A DNA stretch of 64,000 nucleotides, from positions 86,164-150,163 of the forward strand of contig NZ_CANMSK010000009.1 in the NCBI RefSeq assembly GCF_947500655.1, given 5' to 3'. Source of the stretch: an uncultured Psychrosphaera sp. Lineage in GTDB: Bacteria; Pseudomonadota; Gammaproteobacteria; Enterobacterales; Alteromonadaceae. The number at the start of each line of letters is the position of its first letter. Within the stretch, counting starts at the first letter, position 1. The position numbers and the translations under genes were made by a program. The notes beneath the pieces are model-generated. The model had not been told where the DNA came from and searched no databases. It saw nothing but the letters and a program-made list of their open reading frames with translations. Shown here piece after piece: positions 9,388 to 17,409 of the stretch.

Positions 9388-9432
9388 TTGGTATACACTT
9401 CATTACTATTTTGGTAATAAAGTGTACACCAA
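9388..9432 (-). promoter_or_regulatory. Inverted-repeat operator of the abiE unit
   Basis: Arms TTGGTATACACTTCATTAC (9388-9406) and GTAATAAAGTGTACACCAA (9414-9432) are near-perfect inverted repeats separated by seven bases, immediately upstream of the abiEi start. AbiEi proteins are known to repress their promoter through paired inverted repeats; this is the obvious candidate here. Confidence 0.75.
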
Positions 9433-9663
9433 TACATTGAAAATGTGAAACTCAGTGCAAGAAAATAGATTAAAGAAGCTTCCAACCTAAAAGTAAAAAA
9501 AATAACGGAGGCATCTACCTAAGTAGTGAATATTTCATTTTACAGCGAACCGAAGGTTCGCCCTGCTTTTGCTTTTGATCTTTCTCTCCATCACAAAATC
9601 ACTTCGTTAAATATTATTTTTTATAAAATTCGAAGCATGGATGCTGAGAAAGGACTGTTTGTT

Positions 9664-9714
9664 CACATCAAGGATGATGGGATGCCCTGAATACAGGGAT
9701 GTAATATTTAGGGC
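9664..9714. repeat. Hairpin module, copy 2
   Basis: CACATCAAGGATGATGGG followed by GCCCTGAATAC (9684-9694) and GTAATATTTAGGGC (9701-9714). The outer stem GCCCT/AGGGC differs from copies 1 and 3 (GTCATC/GATGAC) on both sides, so pairing is preserved. Confidence 0.65.
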
Positions 9715-9715
9715 G

Positions 9716-9777
9716 CACATCAAGGATGATGGGATGTCATCAAAACATGGATGTTTTATTAGATGACCAAAGGACGA
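9716..9777. repeat. Hairpin module, copy 3
   Basis: Near-identical to copy 1, including the trailing gaccaaaggacga. The main stem GTCATC (9736-9741) pairs with GATGAC (9762-9767). Confidence 0.65.
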
Positions 9778-9952
9778 CTTTTCAATCCGTTTTTTAGCTA
9801 CATGGATTTAGTAACTTAAGCTTTGTCTGGAACAAAAAGCTTGGTAAACAAAAATAACTATTTAATGAAGTATTAGATTTTGCTGGAAGCGGCGCTCTGT
9901 TTTATTATAAATAGTCGGTTACATTTTTGAGCTGTTGAAAAAAGGTATTGTT

Positions 9953-10003
9953 CACATCATGGATGATGGGATGCCATCAATACAGGGATGTATTATTGAT
10001 GGC
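9953..10003. repeat. Hairpin module, copy 4
   Basis: CACATCATGGATGATGGG followed by GCCATCAATAC (9973-9983) paired with GTATTATTGATGGC (ending 10003). The stem sequence again differs from copies 1-3 while keeping complementarity. Confidence 0.65.
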
Positions 10004-10050
10004 CGTCATGGATGTACTCGCTTAGGTTGTGTCGGGAACAAACAACCTGC

Positions 10051-10102
10051 CACATCATGGATGATGGGATGCCATCAATACAGGGATGTTTATTTGATGA
10101 CC
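10051..10102. repeat. Hairpin module, copy 5
   Basis: CACATCATGGATGATGGG followed by GCCATCAATAC (10071-10081) paired with the GTTTATTTGATGAC side ending at 10102. It is the copy closest to tRNA-Leu. Confidence 0.6.
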
Positions 10103-10267
10103 GCCGAGGGGCGAATCCTTAGAGTTCAACTAAATGCAATGTAACGATTATACCACTAAAGAACCAACTACCTTTGGTAACATCAAATTTGTTAGCTTTG
10201 TTCCGTGTTACTTCCCATGTTACTAAACACAAAAGTCACCACTCAAAAATCCCAATGACTCCAGACA

Positions 10268-10304
10268 TAAAAAAACCGAAAGTCCTATTTCTAGGCACTT
10301 TCGG
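10268..10304 (-). terminator. Terminator of tRNA-Leu
   Basis: CCGAAAGT (10276-10283) pairs with ACTTTCGG (10297-10304). The minus-strand transcript then runs into seven T (10275-10269). It lies about 50 bases downstream of the tRNA 3' end. Confidence 0.8.
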
Positions 10305-10353
10305 CTTTTGTGGTTCTTCAATGTTATAACAACAATATCAAAGAACCTTGTAT

Positions 10354-10438
10354 TGGTGCGGATGGAGAGACTTGAACTCTCACGCCTTGCGGCACAGGCA
10401 CCTCATGCCTGCGTGTCTACCAATTCCACCACATCCGC
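10354..10438 (-). tRNA. leuU: tRNA-Leu (anticodon GAG)
   Basis: An 85-nt tRNA with encoded CCA. The 5' GCGGATG pairs with CATCCGC before ACCA, the D-loop is GGTGGAATTGGTAGAC, and the anticodon arm CAGGC-ATGAGGT-GCCTG gives anticodon GAG. It has a long class II variable arm (TGCCGCAAGGCG) and a TTCAAGTC T-loop. It follows secG on the same strand as leuU does in E. coli. Its 3' end borders the accessory region and is duplicated in decayed form at 7832, so it appears to be the island attachment site. Confidence 0.96.
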
Positions 10439-10455
10439 GTAGTTTTTATAATCAA

Positions 10456-10872
10456 CTAGTTAGATGTTTTGTCTTCAGTTGCTGGTACGTCTGTTGATGT
10501 TTTATCTTCAGTCGTTGTTGCAGCTGGAATATCTGAATCAGTGTTGTCCATTGCAGGCATATCTGTTGATGGCATGTCTGTCTCAGGTAAAGTATCTTCA
10601 GCTCTTGTTGCCATTTCAGTAGAACCGTCGTCTACTTTAGTAGAGTTGGCAGTTAGACTTCCTAGAAAGATACTGATCACAAAGAACAACGTCGCTAGAA
10701 TAGCTGTGGTCTTAGTTAAAAAGTTACCTGAACCGTTAGAACCAAATAAAGTTGCTGATGCACCAGCGCCAAATGAAGCGCCCATATCAGAGCCTTTACC
10801 TTGTTGGATTAATACCAAACCAATTAAGGCTAAAGCGATTACTAAATAAACTGCAATTAAAATCTCGTACAT
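10456..10872 (-). CDS. secG: Preprotein translocase subunit SecG
   Basis: A 138-residue SecG, the auxiliary membrane subunit of the SecYEG channel. Two membrane segments are visible (about 3-22 and 53-72) with the conserved QQGKGSDMGASFGAGAS loop between them. AGGAAAC precedes the ATG at a good distance. The C-terminal 60 or so residues form an acidic, Thr/Pro/Asp-rich low-complexity tail with repeats (TDMPSTDMPAMD; TEDKTSTDVPATEDKTS), longer than the tail of E. coli SecG (110 residues). It lies nine bases after tpiA and just before tRNA-Leu. Confidence 0.95.
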   Translation of the reverse strand: MYEILIAVYLVIALALIGLVLIQQGKGSDMGASFGAGASATLFGSNGSGNFLTKTTAILATLFFVISIFLGSLTANSTKVDDGSTEMATRAEDTLPETDMPSTDMPAMDNTDSDIPAATTTEDKTSTDVPATEDKTSN

Positions 10873-10881
10873 GCTTGTTTC

Positions 10882-11619
10882 CTAAGCTACTGCGTTTTCA
10901 CAAATTGTCATAAAAGAGTCAACATCTAAACTAGCTCCGCCAATAAGGCCGCCGTCGATATTGTCACTACCAAATAATTCTTTACTGTTTCCAGGGTTAA
11001 CACTACCGCCATATAAAATACGGGTTGTATTGGCTAGTTCACGATTGTAACCAGCTAATATTTGACGTATCTCGTTATGAACGTCTTCTGCTTGTTCACA
11101 ACTGGCTGTTTTACCTGTGCCTATCGCCCAAACTGGCTCATAAGCAAATACTATACTATCTGAAAAAGAAGGAAGTACATCTAATACCGCTTTAACTTGG
11201 CGAGTGATCACCGTTAAAGTTTCGCCATTTTCTCTTTCTTCATCTGTTTCACCAACACAAATGATAGGTATTAGCCCAGCACTTAGTGTTGCTTTAACTT
11301 TTTCTGCAACTATGTCGTCTGTTTCACCAAACAAAGCTCTACGCTCTGAATGGCCAACTATTACATAAGAACAACCAACATCACGTAACATTCTGCCAGA
11401 TATTTCACCGGTAAATGCACCTGACTCTTGGCTTGCAATATTTTGAGCGCCTTTTTGGATGCTCGCTGTATCTTCACTTAGATACACAAATGGAGGGCAA
11501 ATCACTGCTTCTACTTGTTCTGCGTTTAATGTATCTAAACGTTCAACCATATTGATTAGTAGTTCGCGGTCGCCATTTAATTTCCAATTTGCAACAACTA
11601 GAGGTAATCGAGTGGACAT
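10882..11619 (-). CDS. tpiA: Triosephosphate isomerase
   Basis: A 245-residue TIM barrel that interconverts dihydroxyacetone phosphate and glyceraldehyde-3-phosphate in glycolysis. Catalytic motifs are ANWKLNG (Asn11, Lys13), IVGHSERR (His) and AYEPVWAIGTG (Glu), plus the phosphate-binding YGGSVNPGN. ATG 11619 is chosen because GGAGA lies eight bases upstream and the protein then begins MSTRLPLVVANWK as in relatives; the frame is open upstream to 11667 without support. The gene sits between glmM and secG, a common gammaproteobacterial arrangement. Confidence 0.97.
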   Translation of the reverse strand: MSTRLPLVVANWKLNGDRELLINMVERLDTLNAEQVEAVICPPFVYLSEDTASIQKGAQNIASQESGAFTGEISGRMLRDVGCSYVIVGHSERRALFGETDDIVAEKVKATLSAGLIPIICVGETDEERENGETLTVITRQVKAVLDVLPSFSDSIVFAYEPVWAIGTGKTASCEQAEDVHNEIRQILAGYNRELANTTRILYGGSVNPGNSKELFGSDNIDGGLIGGASLDVDSFMTICENAVA

Positions 11620-11703
11620 TAAATTTCTCCTAGTTTTTAGGGGCGAGATAGTATCTAACCTCGCCAAAAGTTACAAGAGATGCTTACTTTTATTATTAGA
11701 AAA

Positions 11704-13035
11704 TTATGAGAATTCTCTAACTTTTTCTGCAACTTTTTCTGCAATACTGATAATCAACTCAGAATCTTTACCTTCAGTCATTACTCTGATCAAAGGTTCA
11801 GTACCCGATTTGCGAATTAAAATACGCCCTTCTTCGCCTAACTCTTGCTCTGCATCTGCAATTGCTTGTTTAACTTCTGCAACTTCTAATGGTGCTTTAT
11901 CATCAGCGTAACGAACGTTAATTAGCTTTTGTGGATATTTTTCCATGCCAGATTTCAACTCTGACAAACTCATTCCCGTTTCAACCATAGCGGCCAATAC
12001 TTGAATACCAGAGACAACTCCATCCCCTGTTGGTATGTGCTCAAGGTTAATAACATGACCAGAACCTTCACCACCAATTGACCAATTATTTTCTTTTAAT
12101 AACTGCATTACATAACGGTCACCAACGTTTGCACGTTTAAATGGAATACTTAATTTTTTAAAGGCAACTTCAAGACCTAGGTTAGACATTAATGTACCAA
12201 CCACACCACCTTCTAATTGACCTTGTTTTAATGCGTGTCTAGCAATAATGTAAACCAGTTCATCGCCGTCTACTTCAACGCCTTTATCGTCAACCATGAT
12301 AATGCGATCGCCATCACCGTCTAGCGCTATACCAACGTCGGCTTTATGCTCTATAACTTGTTTACGAAGCTCTTTTGTGTGAGTAGCCCCGCATTTTTCA
12401 TTTATGTTTATGCCGTTTGGTTTATTAAAGATTGGAATAACGTTAGCGCCAAGCTCTGAAAATACTTCTGGTGCTATATGATACGTTGCGCCATTAGCCG
12501 CATCGACTACTATTTTCATGCCGTTTAATGAGTCAGGTGCAAATCGGCTTTTGCAAAATTCGATATATCGCCCTGCTGCATCATTTATTCTAAATGCTTT
12601 ACCAAGCTGATCAGAACTAACACAAGTGATCTCTTGTTCTAGTAAGGCTTCAATTTGAAACTCAATTTCATCTGGTAACTTAGTACCATCTTTTGAGAAA
12701 AATTTAATACCGTTGTCATAATATGGATTATGCGATGCGCTAATAACTATGCCAGCGTCTGCTCGGAAGGTTTTGGTTAAATATGAAATTGCAGGGGTTG
12801 GCATTGGGCCTAACAAACCAGCATCTACACCAGAGGCGATTAAGCCAGCTTCAAGTGCTGTTTCTAACATGTAACCTGAGATACGTGTGTCTTTACCAAT
12901 TAACACTTTCCCTTTGCCGTTAGCGCCGAAAACTTTACCTGCTGCCCAGCCTAATTTAAGGGCAAACTCAGGTGTGATTGGTGCTTTACCTACTAAACCA
13001 CGGATACCGTCTGTACCAAAATACTTTTTAGTCAT
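11704..13035 (-). CDS. glmM: Phosphoglucosamine mutase
   Basis: A 443-residue GlmM, which converts glucosamine-6-phosphate to glucosamine-1-phosphate for UDP-GlcNAc, peptidoglycan and LPS synthesis. It begins [11 protein letters not shown] and has the phosphoserine loop [13 protein letters not shown] near residue 100, the metal-binding DGDGDR, the GEGSGH sugar loop and the C-terminal [12 protein letters not shown] phosphate site. Length matches E. coli (445). It overlaps the end of folP by eight bases (ATGACTAA), the usual folP-glmM coupling. Confidence 0.97.
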   Translation of the reverse strand: MTKKYFGTDGIRGLVGKAPITPEFALKLGWAAGKVFGANGKGKVLIGKDTRISGYMLETALEAGLIASGVDAGLLGPMPTPAISYLTKTFRADAGIVISASHNPYYDNGIKFFSKDGTKLPDEIEFQIEALLEQEITCVSSDQLGKAFRINDAAGRYIEFCKSRFAPDSLNGMKIVVDAANGATYHIAPEVFSELGANVIPIFNKPNGININEKCGATHTKELRKQVIEHKADVGIALDGDGDRIIMVDDKGVEVDGDELVYIIARHALKQGQLEGGVVGTLMSNLGLEVAFKKLSIPFKRANVGDRYVMQLLKENNWSIGGEGSGHVINLEHIPTGDGVVSGIQVLAAMVETGMSLSELKSGMEKYPQKLINVRYADDKAPLEVAEVKQAIADAEQELGEEGRILIRKSGTEPLIRVMTEGKDSELIISIAEKVAEKVREFS

Positions 13036-13861
13036 TTTCTACTCCATATTTCATCGCATTAAAAATGCGCACTGCTTGTTTGGTTTCTTCTACATCATGT
13101 ACTCGAACAATATTAGCACCGTTATTAAGTGCTAATGTAACCGCGGCAATACTAGCGGCTAGTCTTTTGTCGACGGGTATATCGAGTAAATTGCCTATCA
13201 TCGACTTCCGCGATAGGCCAATTAATATAGAACAGTCTAATTGTTTAAATTTTTCTAGTTCAGCTAATAGCTGATAATTATGCGCCAAGGTTTTTCCAAA
13301 GCCAAAACCTGGGTCGATAATTATTCGTTTTTTATCTATTCCTAACGCTTCACACTCAGCAATTCTGTTTGCAAAATACTGAGTGATATCAAGCATTAGG
13401 TCATTATAAATTGGGTTGCTTTGCATGGTTCTTGGTGAACCTTGCATATGCATAATACACACTGGCACATTACTATTAGCAATGACCTTTAACACGCCCT
13501 CGCCTTCAAGGCCGCACACATCATTAATTAAATCGACACCAACATCTATCCCAGCCTGCATGACTTGTGCCTTGTTTGTGTCTAACGAGACAGCACAATC
13601 AAAACGAGACTTTATAGCTTCTATCACTGGAATAACACGCTGCAACTCTTCCTCAGCACTGACAGCTTGAGCGCCTGGGCGAGTAGACTCACCACCAATA
13701 TCTATAATATCGGCACCTTGTTGTAGCATAAGTTCAATTTGTTTTAATGCGTGATCAAAATTAGTAAAGTGACCACCGTCGGAAAAAGAGTCTGGGGTGA
13801 CATTTAATATGCCCATCACTTGAGGACGTGCTGATGTTCGCAAATCTATTTTATTTTTCAT
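13028..13861 (-). CDS. folP: Dihydropteroate synthase
   Basis: A 277-residue FolP, joining p-aminobenzoate and hydroxymethyl-dihydropterin pyrophosphate in folate synthesis, the target of sulfonamides. Signatures are [48 protein letters not shown] and [11 protein letters not shown]. It is separated from ftsH by an intergenic terminator and a long inverted repeat, so it may have its own promoter, and it is translationally coupled to glmM. Confidence 0.97.
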   Translation of the reverse strand: MKNKIDLRTSARPQVMGILNVTPDSFSDGGHFTNFDHALKQIELMLQQGADIIDIGGESTRPGAQAVSAEEELQRVIPVIEAIKSRFDCAVSLDTNKAQVMQAGIDVGVDLINDVCGLEGEGVLKVIANSNVPVCIMHMQGSPRTMQSNPIYNDLMLDITQYFANRIAECEALGIDKKRIIIDPGFGFGKTLAHNYQLLAELEKFKQLDCSILIGLSRKSMIGNLLDIPVDKRLAASIAAVTLALNNGANIVRVHDVEETKQAVRIFNAMKYGVEND

Positions 13862-13910
13862 TTGGTGCTGTTTTTTAGTGCTAGTTTAATGTTTGGTGTT
13901 TTGTATAAAA

Positions 13911-13930
13911 AAGGCTCCTTACGGAGCCTT
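13911..13930 (-). terminator. Terminator after ftsH
   Basis: AAGGCTCC-TTAC-GGAGCCTT hairpin followed on the minus strand by six T. It lies between ftsH and folP. Confidence 0.75.
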
Positions 13931-13934
13931 AACT

Positions 13935-14032
13935 AGGGGCTGTTTATCTTTCATTTTACGCAACGTTCAGTGGAAAAGTTGGGGTGACAAATAGCCGCCA
14001 GCGTTGCGAAAAATGAAAGGTAAACAGCCCCT
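13935..14032. repeat. 98-bp long inverted repeat (MITE-like)
   Basis: Arms of 31 bases (13935-13965 and 14002-14032) beginning AGGGGCTGTTTA are inverted with 29 of 31 matches and enclose a 36-base loop. Both ends are the same AGGGGCTGTTTA terminal sequence. No coding frame is inside. It resembles a miniature transposable or palindromic repeat element rather than a simple terminator. Confidence 0.6.
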
Positions 14033-14046
14033 CTCATGTATACAGT

Positions 14047-15972
14047 TTACTCTGATTTATCGTCAGGAGTGTCTTCTGACTTAGCTTCTGATTTAGTATC
14101 GTCAGCCTTGTCTTCCGATTTAGCTTCTGATTTCGCTTTAGCTTCTTTATCTTTAGTCCAAGATGCAGGTTCACGAACTTCAACTCGAGCCATTAAATCA
14201 TCAACTTGTTTCGCATCAATGGTTTCATATTTCATTAACGCATCTTTCATTGACTCTAAAATGTCGCGATTTTCAGTTAAGATTTTTTCAGCAAGCTTGT
14301 AATTAGTATCAATTAACAATCTTACTTCAGCATCAATATCTCTAGATGTTTCTGCAGACATTGAAGACGGGCCACTCATATACATTTCATTGCTGTCTTC
14401 TTTGTATTTAATTGGCCCCATTTTTTCTGAAAGGCCCCACTCTGTTACCATTTTACGAGCAATATCAGTAGCACGTTCAATGTCATTTGATGCACCAGTC
14501 GTTACACCGGCTAAGCCTAACGTCATTTCTTCAGCTATACGTCCACCAAATAAACTTGCAATTCTAGACTCTAACTCTTGCTTTGAAGAGCTGTATTTAT
14601 CTTCTTCCGGCAAGTACATAGTGACACCAAGTGCTCTGCCGCGAGGGATAATACTTACTTTATAAACTGGGTCATGTTTTGGAACTAAACGCCCAACAAT
14701 CGCGTGACCTGCTTCATGGTAAGCGGTATTAATTTTTTCTTCTTCAGACATAACCATGGTTTTACGCTCTGCGCCCATCATGATCTTGTCTTTGGCTTTT
14801 TCAAAGTCATCCATGTCAACTAAACGTTTATTACCACGAGCAGCAAACAAGGCAGCTTCATTAACTAAGTTAGCTAAATCGGCACCAGAGAAACCAGGAG
14901 TACCACGAGCAATAAAACTTGGCTCTACATCGTCACCAATTGGAACTTTACGCATGTGTACTTTAAGAATTTGTTCGCGACCACGAATATCTGGTAAACC
15001 TACCGTTACTTGACGGTCAAAACGGCCCGGTCTTAATAACGCAGGGTCTAATACGTCAGGTCTGTTAGTAGCAGCAATAACGATAATACCTTCATTACCT
15101 TCAAAACCGTCCATTTCAACTAACATTTGATTTAGTGTTTGTTCACGTTCGTCGTTACCACCGCCATGGCCTGAACCACGTTTACGGCCAACTGCGTCGA
15201 TTTCGTCGATGAATATAATACAAGGCGCTGCTTTTTTAGCTTGTTCAAACATGTCACGTACACGTGATGCACCAACACCAACAAACATTTCAACAAAGTC
15301 AGAACCTGAGATAGCAAAGAAAGGTACTTTAGCTTCACCGGCAACGGCTTTAGCTAATAAGGTTTTACCTGTACCAGGTTGACCTACCATTAATACGCCT
15401 TTAGGAATTTTACCGCCTAATTTTTGGAATTTTGCAGGTTCTTTCAAGTAATCAACTAGCTCTTGAACTTCTTCTTTCGCTTCATCACAACCGGCTACAT
15501 CTTTAAAGGTTGTTTTAATTTGGTCTTCACCCATTAAGCGCGCTTTTGATTTACCAAACGACATAGCACCTTTGCCACCGCCGCCTTGCATTTGGCGCAT
15601 GAAGAATATCCAAACACCTATCAATAACAACATTGGGAACCAAGAGATTAAGATTTGACCTAAAATAGAACGTTCTTCTGGTGGAACACCAACAACTCGA
15701 ACATTCTGTGTAATTAAGTCATTCAATAAGTCTTTATCGTATGCTGTAGGAATATACGTTTCAAAACGTTCACCTGAACGTCTTAAACCAGTAATAGTGC
15801 GATCTTCAATTTTAACTTCTCTGATCAGCCCCTGCCGAACGTCCTGAATAAATTGGGTGTAGTTTGAGTTTTTGTCTTCAGTACTGTCGCCAGGCACTAT
15901 ATTTTGAAAAACCGACATCAAAACAACGGCCACGACCAGCCACAACAATAAATTTTTTACCATATCACTCAA
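14047..15972 (-). CDS. ftsH: ATP-dependent zinc metalloprotease FtsH
   Basis: A 641-residue membrane AAA+ protease that removes misfolded membrane proteins and regulators such as LpxC. Two membrane segments (about 7-23 and 103-122) flank a periplasmic domain. Then come Walker A GQPGTGKT, Walker B IIFIDEID, the second region of homology ([19 protein letters not shown]) and the zinc site HEAGH. The start is TTG ([11 protein letters not shown]), favoured because GAGG lies eight bases upstream and relatives begin MSDM; the ATG three codons later is poorly spaced. The C-terminus is an acidic-basic repeat tail (KSEAKSED twice). It is downstream of rlmE on the same strand. Confidence 0.97.
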   Translation of the reverse strand: MSDMVKNLLLWLVVAVVLMSVFQNIVPGDSTEDKNSNYTQFIQDVRQGLIREVKIEDRTITGLRRSGERFETYIPTAYDKDLLNDLITQNVRVVGVPPEERSILGQILISWFPMLLLIGVWIFFMRQMQGGGGKGAMSFGKSKARLMGEDQIKTTFKDVAGCDEAKEEVQELVDYLKEPAKFQKLGGKIPKGVLMVGQPGTGKTLLAKAVAGEAKVPFFAISGSDFVEMFVGVGASRVRDMFEQAKKAAPCIIFIDEIDAVGRKRGSGHGGGNDEREQTLNQMLVEMDGFEGNEGIIVIAATNRPDVLDPALLRPGRFDRQVTVGLPDIRGREQILKVHMRKVPIGDDVEPSFIARGTPGFSGADLANLVNEAALFAARGNKRLVDMDDFEKAKDKIMMGAERKTMVMSEEEKINTAYHEAGHAIVGRLVPKHDPVYKVSIIPRGRALGVTMYLPEEDKYSSSKQELESRIASLFGGRIAEEMTLGLAGVTTGASNDIERATDIARKMVTEWGLSEKMGPIKYKEDSNEMYMSGPSSMSAETSRDIDAEVRLLIDTNYKLAEKILTENRDILESMKDALMKYETIDAKQVDDLMARVEVREPASWTKDKEAKAKSEAKSEDKADDTKSEAKSEDTPDDKSE

Positions 15973-16010
15973 AGGAAAAACCTCTAGTCAAATAAATTAA
16001 AAGAAGATTA

Positions 16011-16640
16011 CTATAATTTGTAACCTGTCGCCACCAAATACACTTCCCTTGAACGAGCTCTTGAGGAATCTGGTTTACGAATTTTTACTACTTTAAATGC
16101 AGATTTTACATCTGCCATAAACTGTTCAAAACCTTCGCCTTGAAACACTTTTACTACAAACTTGCCATTTTGCTTTAAAACTTGATGACACATATCCAAT
16201 GCTAGCTCAACTAAATACATAGAGGTTGCTTGGTCTACGGTATCATTACCACTTAGATTTGGCGACATATCAGACATCACTAAATCAACATTTTTACCGC
16301 CTATTCTTTCCAATAAAGCATTTAGCACGGATTCTTCACGAAAGTCACCTTGTAAAAAGTCGACACCCGCCATTGGATCCATTGGTAAAATATCACAAGC
16401 GATTACTGTTCCGTTGTCGCCTAATTCATTAACAACGTATTGACACCAACCGCCAGGAGCTGCACCTAAGTCTACCAGTGTATCACCAGATTTCATTAGT
16501 TTATCTTTCTTTTGCAACTCTTCTATTTTGAAATAAGCGCGAGAACGAAGTCCTCTTTTATTTGCTTCTTTTACATACTTGTCGTTTACATGTTCCTGTA
16601 GCCATTTCTTGCTACTGGCCGACTTACTATCTTTTGCCAT
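16011..16640 (-). CDS. rlmE: 23S rRNA (uridine2552-2'-O)-methyltransferase
   Basis: A 209-residue RlmE (RrmJ/FtsJ), which methylates U2552 in the ribosomal A loop. The SAM site [11 protein letters not shown] and the K-D-K-E catalytic set are visible ([35 protein letters not shown]). Length equals the E. coli enzyme (209). It lies 38 bases upstream of ftsH, the classic rlmE-ftsH pair, and is divergent from yhbY. Confidence 0.97.
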   Translation of the reverse strand: MAKDSKSASSKKWLQEHVNDKYVKEANKRGLRSRAYFKIEELQKKDKLMKSGDTLVDLGAAPGGWCQYVVNELGDNGTVIACDILPMDPMAGVDFLQGDFREESVLNALLERIGGKNVDLVMSDMSPNLSGNDTVDQATSMYLVELALDMCHQVLKQNGKFVVKVFQGEGFEQFMADVKSAFKVVKIRKPDSSRARSREVYLVATGYKL

Positions 16641-16742
16641 ACTGTTTACCTAATAAAAAAGCGCTTATAAATTGGTAATAACTTAAAGGTGGGGTAGAAT
16701 AACGGTAATTCAAGTAATTATCATTGTTAAATTTGTGACAAA

Positions 16743-17039
16743 ATGAATCTAAGTAAGAAACAAAGCCAATTTTTAAAGGGCGAAGCCCATTCTTTAAAGC
16801 CAGTTGTACAACTTGGCAATAACGGTTTCACGGAAGGTGTATTAGCTGAAATTGAAAATGCACTTGCTGTGCATGAATTAATTAAAGTTAAAATTCCTTG
16901 TGAAGACAGAGAAGAACTTAAGTTATACGTTGAAGCGATTGTGAGAGAAAGCAAAGCAGAAAAAATCCAATTAATTGGAAAGACGCTGGTTTTATTCAAA
17001 CAAAGTGAAAACCCAAAAATTGAACTACCAAAGAAATAA
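16743..17039 (+). CDS. yhbY: CRM-domain RNA-binding protein YhbY
   Basis: A 98-residue single CRM domain: LSKKQSQFLKGEAHSLKPVVQLGNNG with the family's GxxG-like loop, then the late IQLIGKTLVLFK strand. In E. coli YhbY associates with pre-50S particles; the same role is presumed. It is divergent from rlmE, the conserved position, and has its own terminator. Confidence 0.95.
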   Translation: MNLSKKQSQFLKGEAHSLKPVVQLGNNGFTEGVLAEIENALAVHELIKVKIPCEDREELKLYVEAIVRESKAEKIQLIGKTLVLFKQSENPKIELPKK

Positions 17040-17067
17040 ACTTCTTTAATAGCTTCAATTTATAAAA

Positions 17068-17090
17068 AGCCTGCATTTGCAGGTTTTTTT
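17068..17090 (+). terminator. Terminator of yhbY
   Basis: CCTGC-ATTT-GCAGG stem followed by seven T. Confidence 0.85.
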
Positions 17091-17092
17091 GT

Positions 17093-17409
17093 GCCTGTTG
17101 TGTGATCTCAGTACAAACTCTGAAATAACACAGCAACAAAAATACGATCCTAAAAAAATCATTTATAGCGCCATATACCCGAACGCCCTAAAATGATAAT
17201 TTTATAAAAATCACTTAGGATCCGTTCTTATTGTGATAGGTTATTGTCGTTAAACATGATTTTTAAGTTATTCTACCTTGTTGGGCTATCTTTTTTAATT
17301 AGGTCTTTCAGAATAACAATCAATTCATCGGCGTAGTTTTGCTCCGTCAGCGTTTACTTTAATGAAACTCAAATAATAAAAACTCGTTAAAACGAAGTTA
17401 GGAGACATA
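17093..17409. other. Upstream region of the NhaC-family antiporter
   Basis: This 317-base spacer holds no gene. It may include a structured leader, but I could not match it to a known riboswitch consensus. GGAG lies six bases before the antiporter ATG. Confidence 0.4.

Larger units (their letters stand above)
9545..10260. repeat. Mosaic hairpin-repeat region downstream of tRNA-Leu
   Basis: No gene is supported. From low to high coordinate it holds a gcgaacc..ggttcgc hairpin (about 9545-9562), hairpin modules at 9664-9714, 9716-9777, 9953-10003 and 10051-10102, two 25-base hairpins with the constant loop TGTCnGGAACAA (9818-9842, 10024-10048), and a ggaagcggcgctctg block (about 9890-9947) shared with 7611-7672. 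Open frames across it are products of the repeats. Confidence 0.65.

Noticed and set aside
9935..10144. A 69-codon + strand open frame beside tRNA-Leu
   Set aside because: It consists of two hairpin modules (copies 4 and 5) and the 25-base hairpin read as protein; repeated HIMDDG/SWMMG-like segments come from the DNA repeat, and no family is recognised.
1..10353. CRISPR array or retron in the accessory region
   Set aside because: Repeats here are few, of unequal spacing and self-complementary rather than regular direct repeats with unique spacers; no cas or reverse transcriptase gene is present.
17093..17409. Possible sodium- or ion-sensing riboswitch before the NhaC-type gene
   Set aside because: The leader is long enough, but I could not match conserved motifs of any known riboswitch class; only a covariance search could decide.
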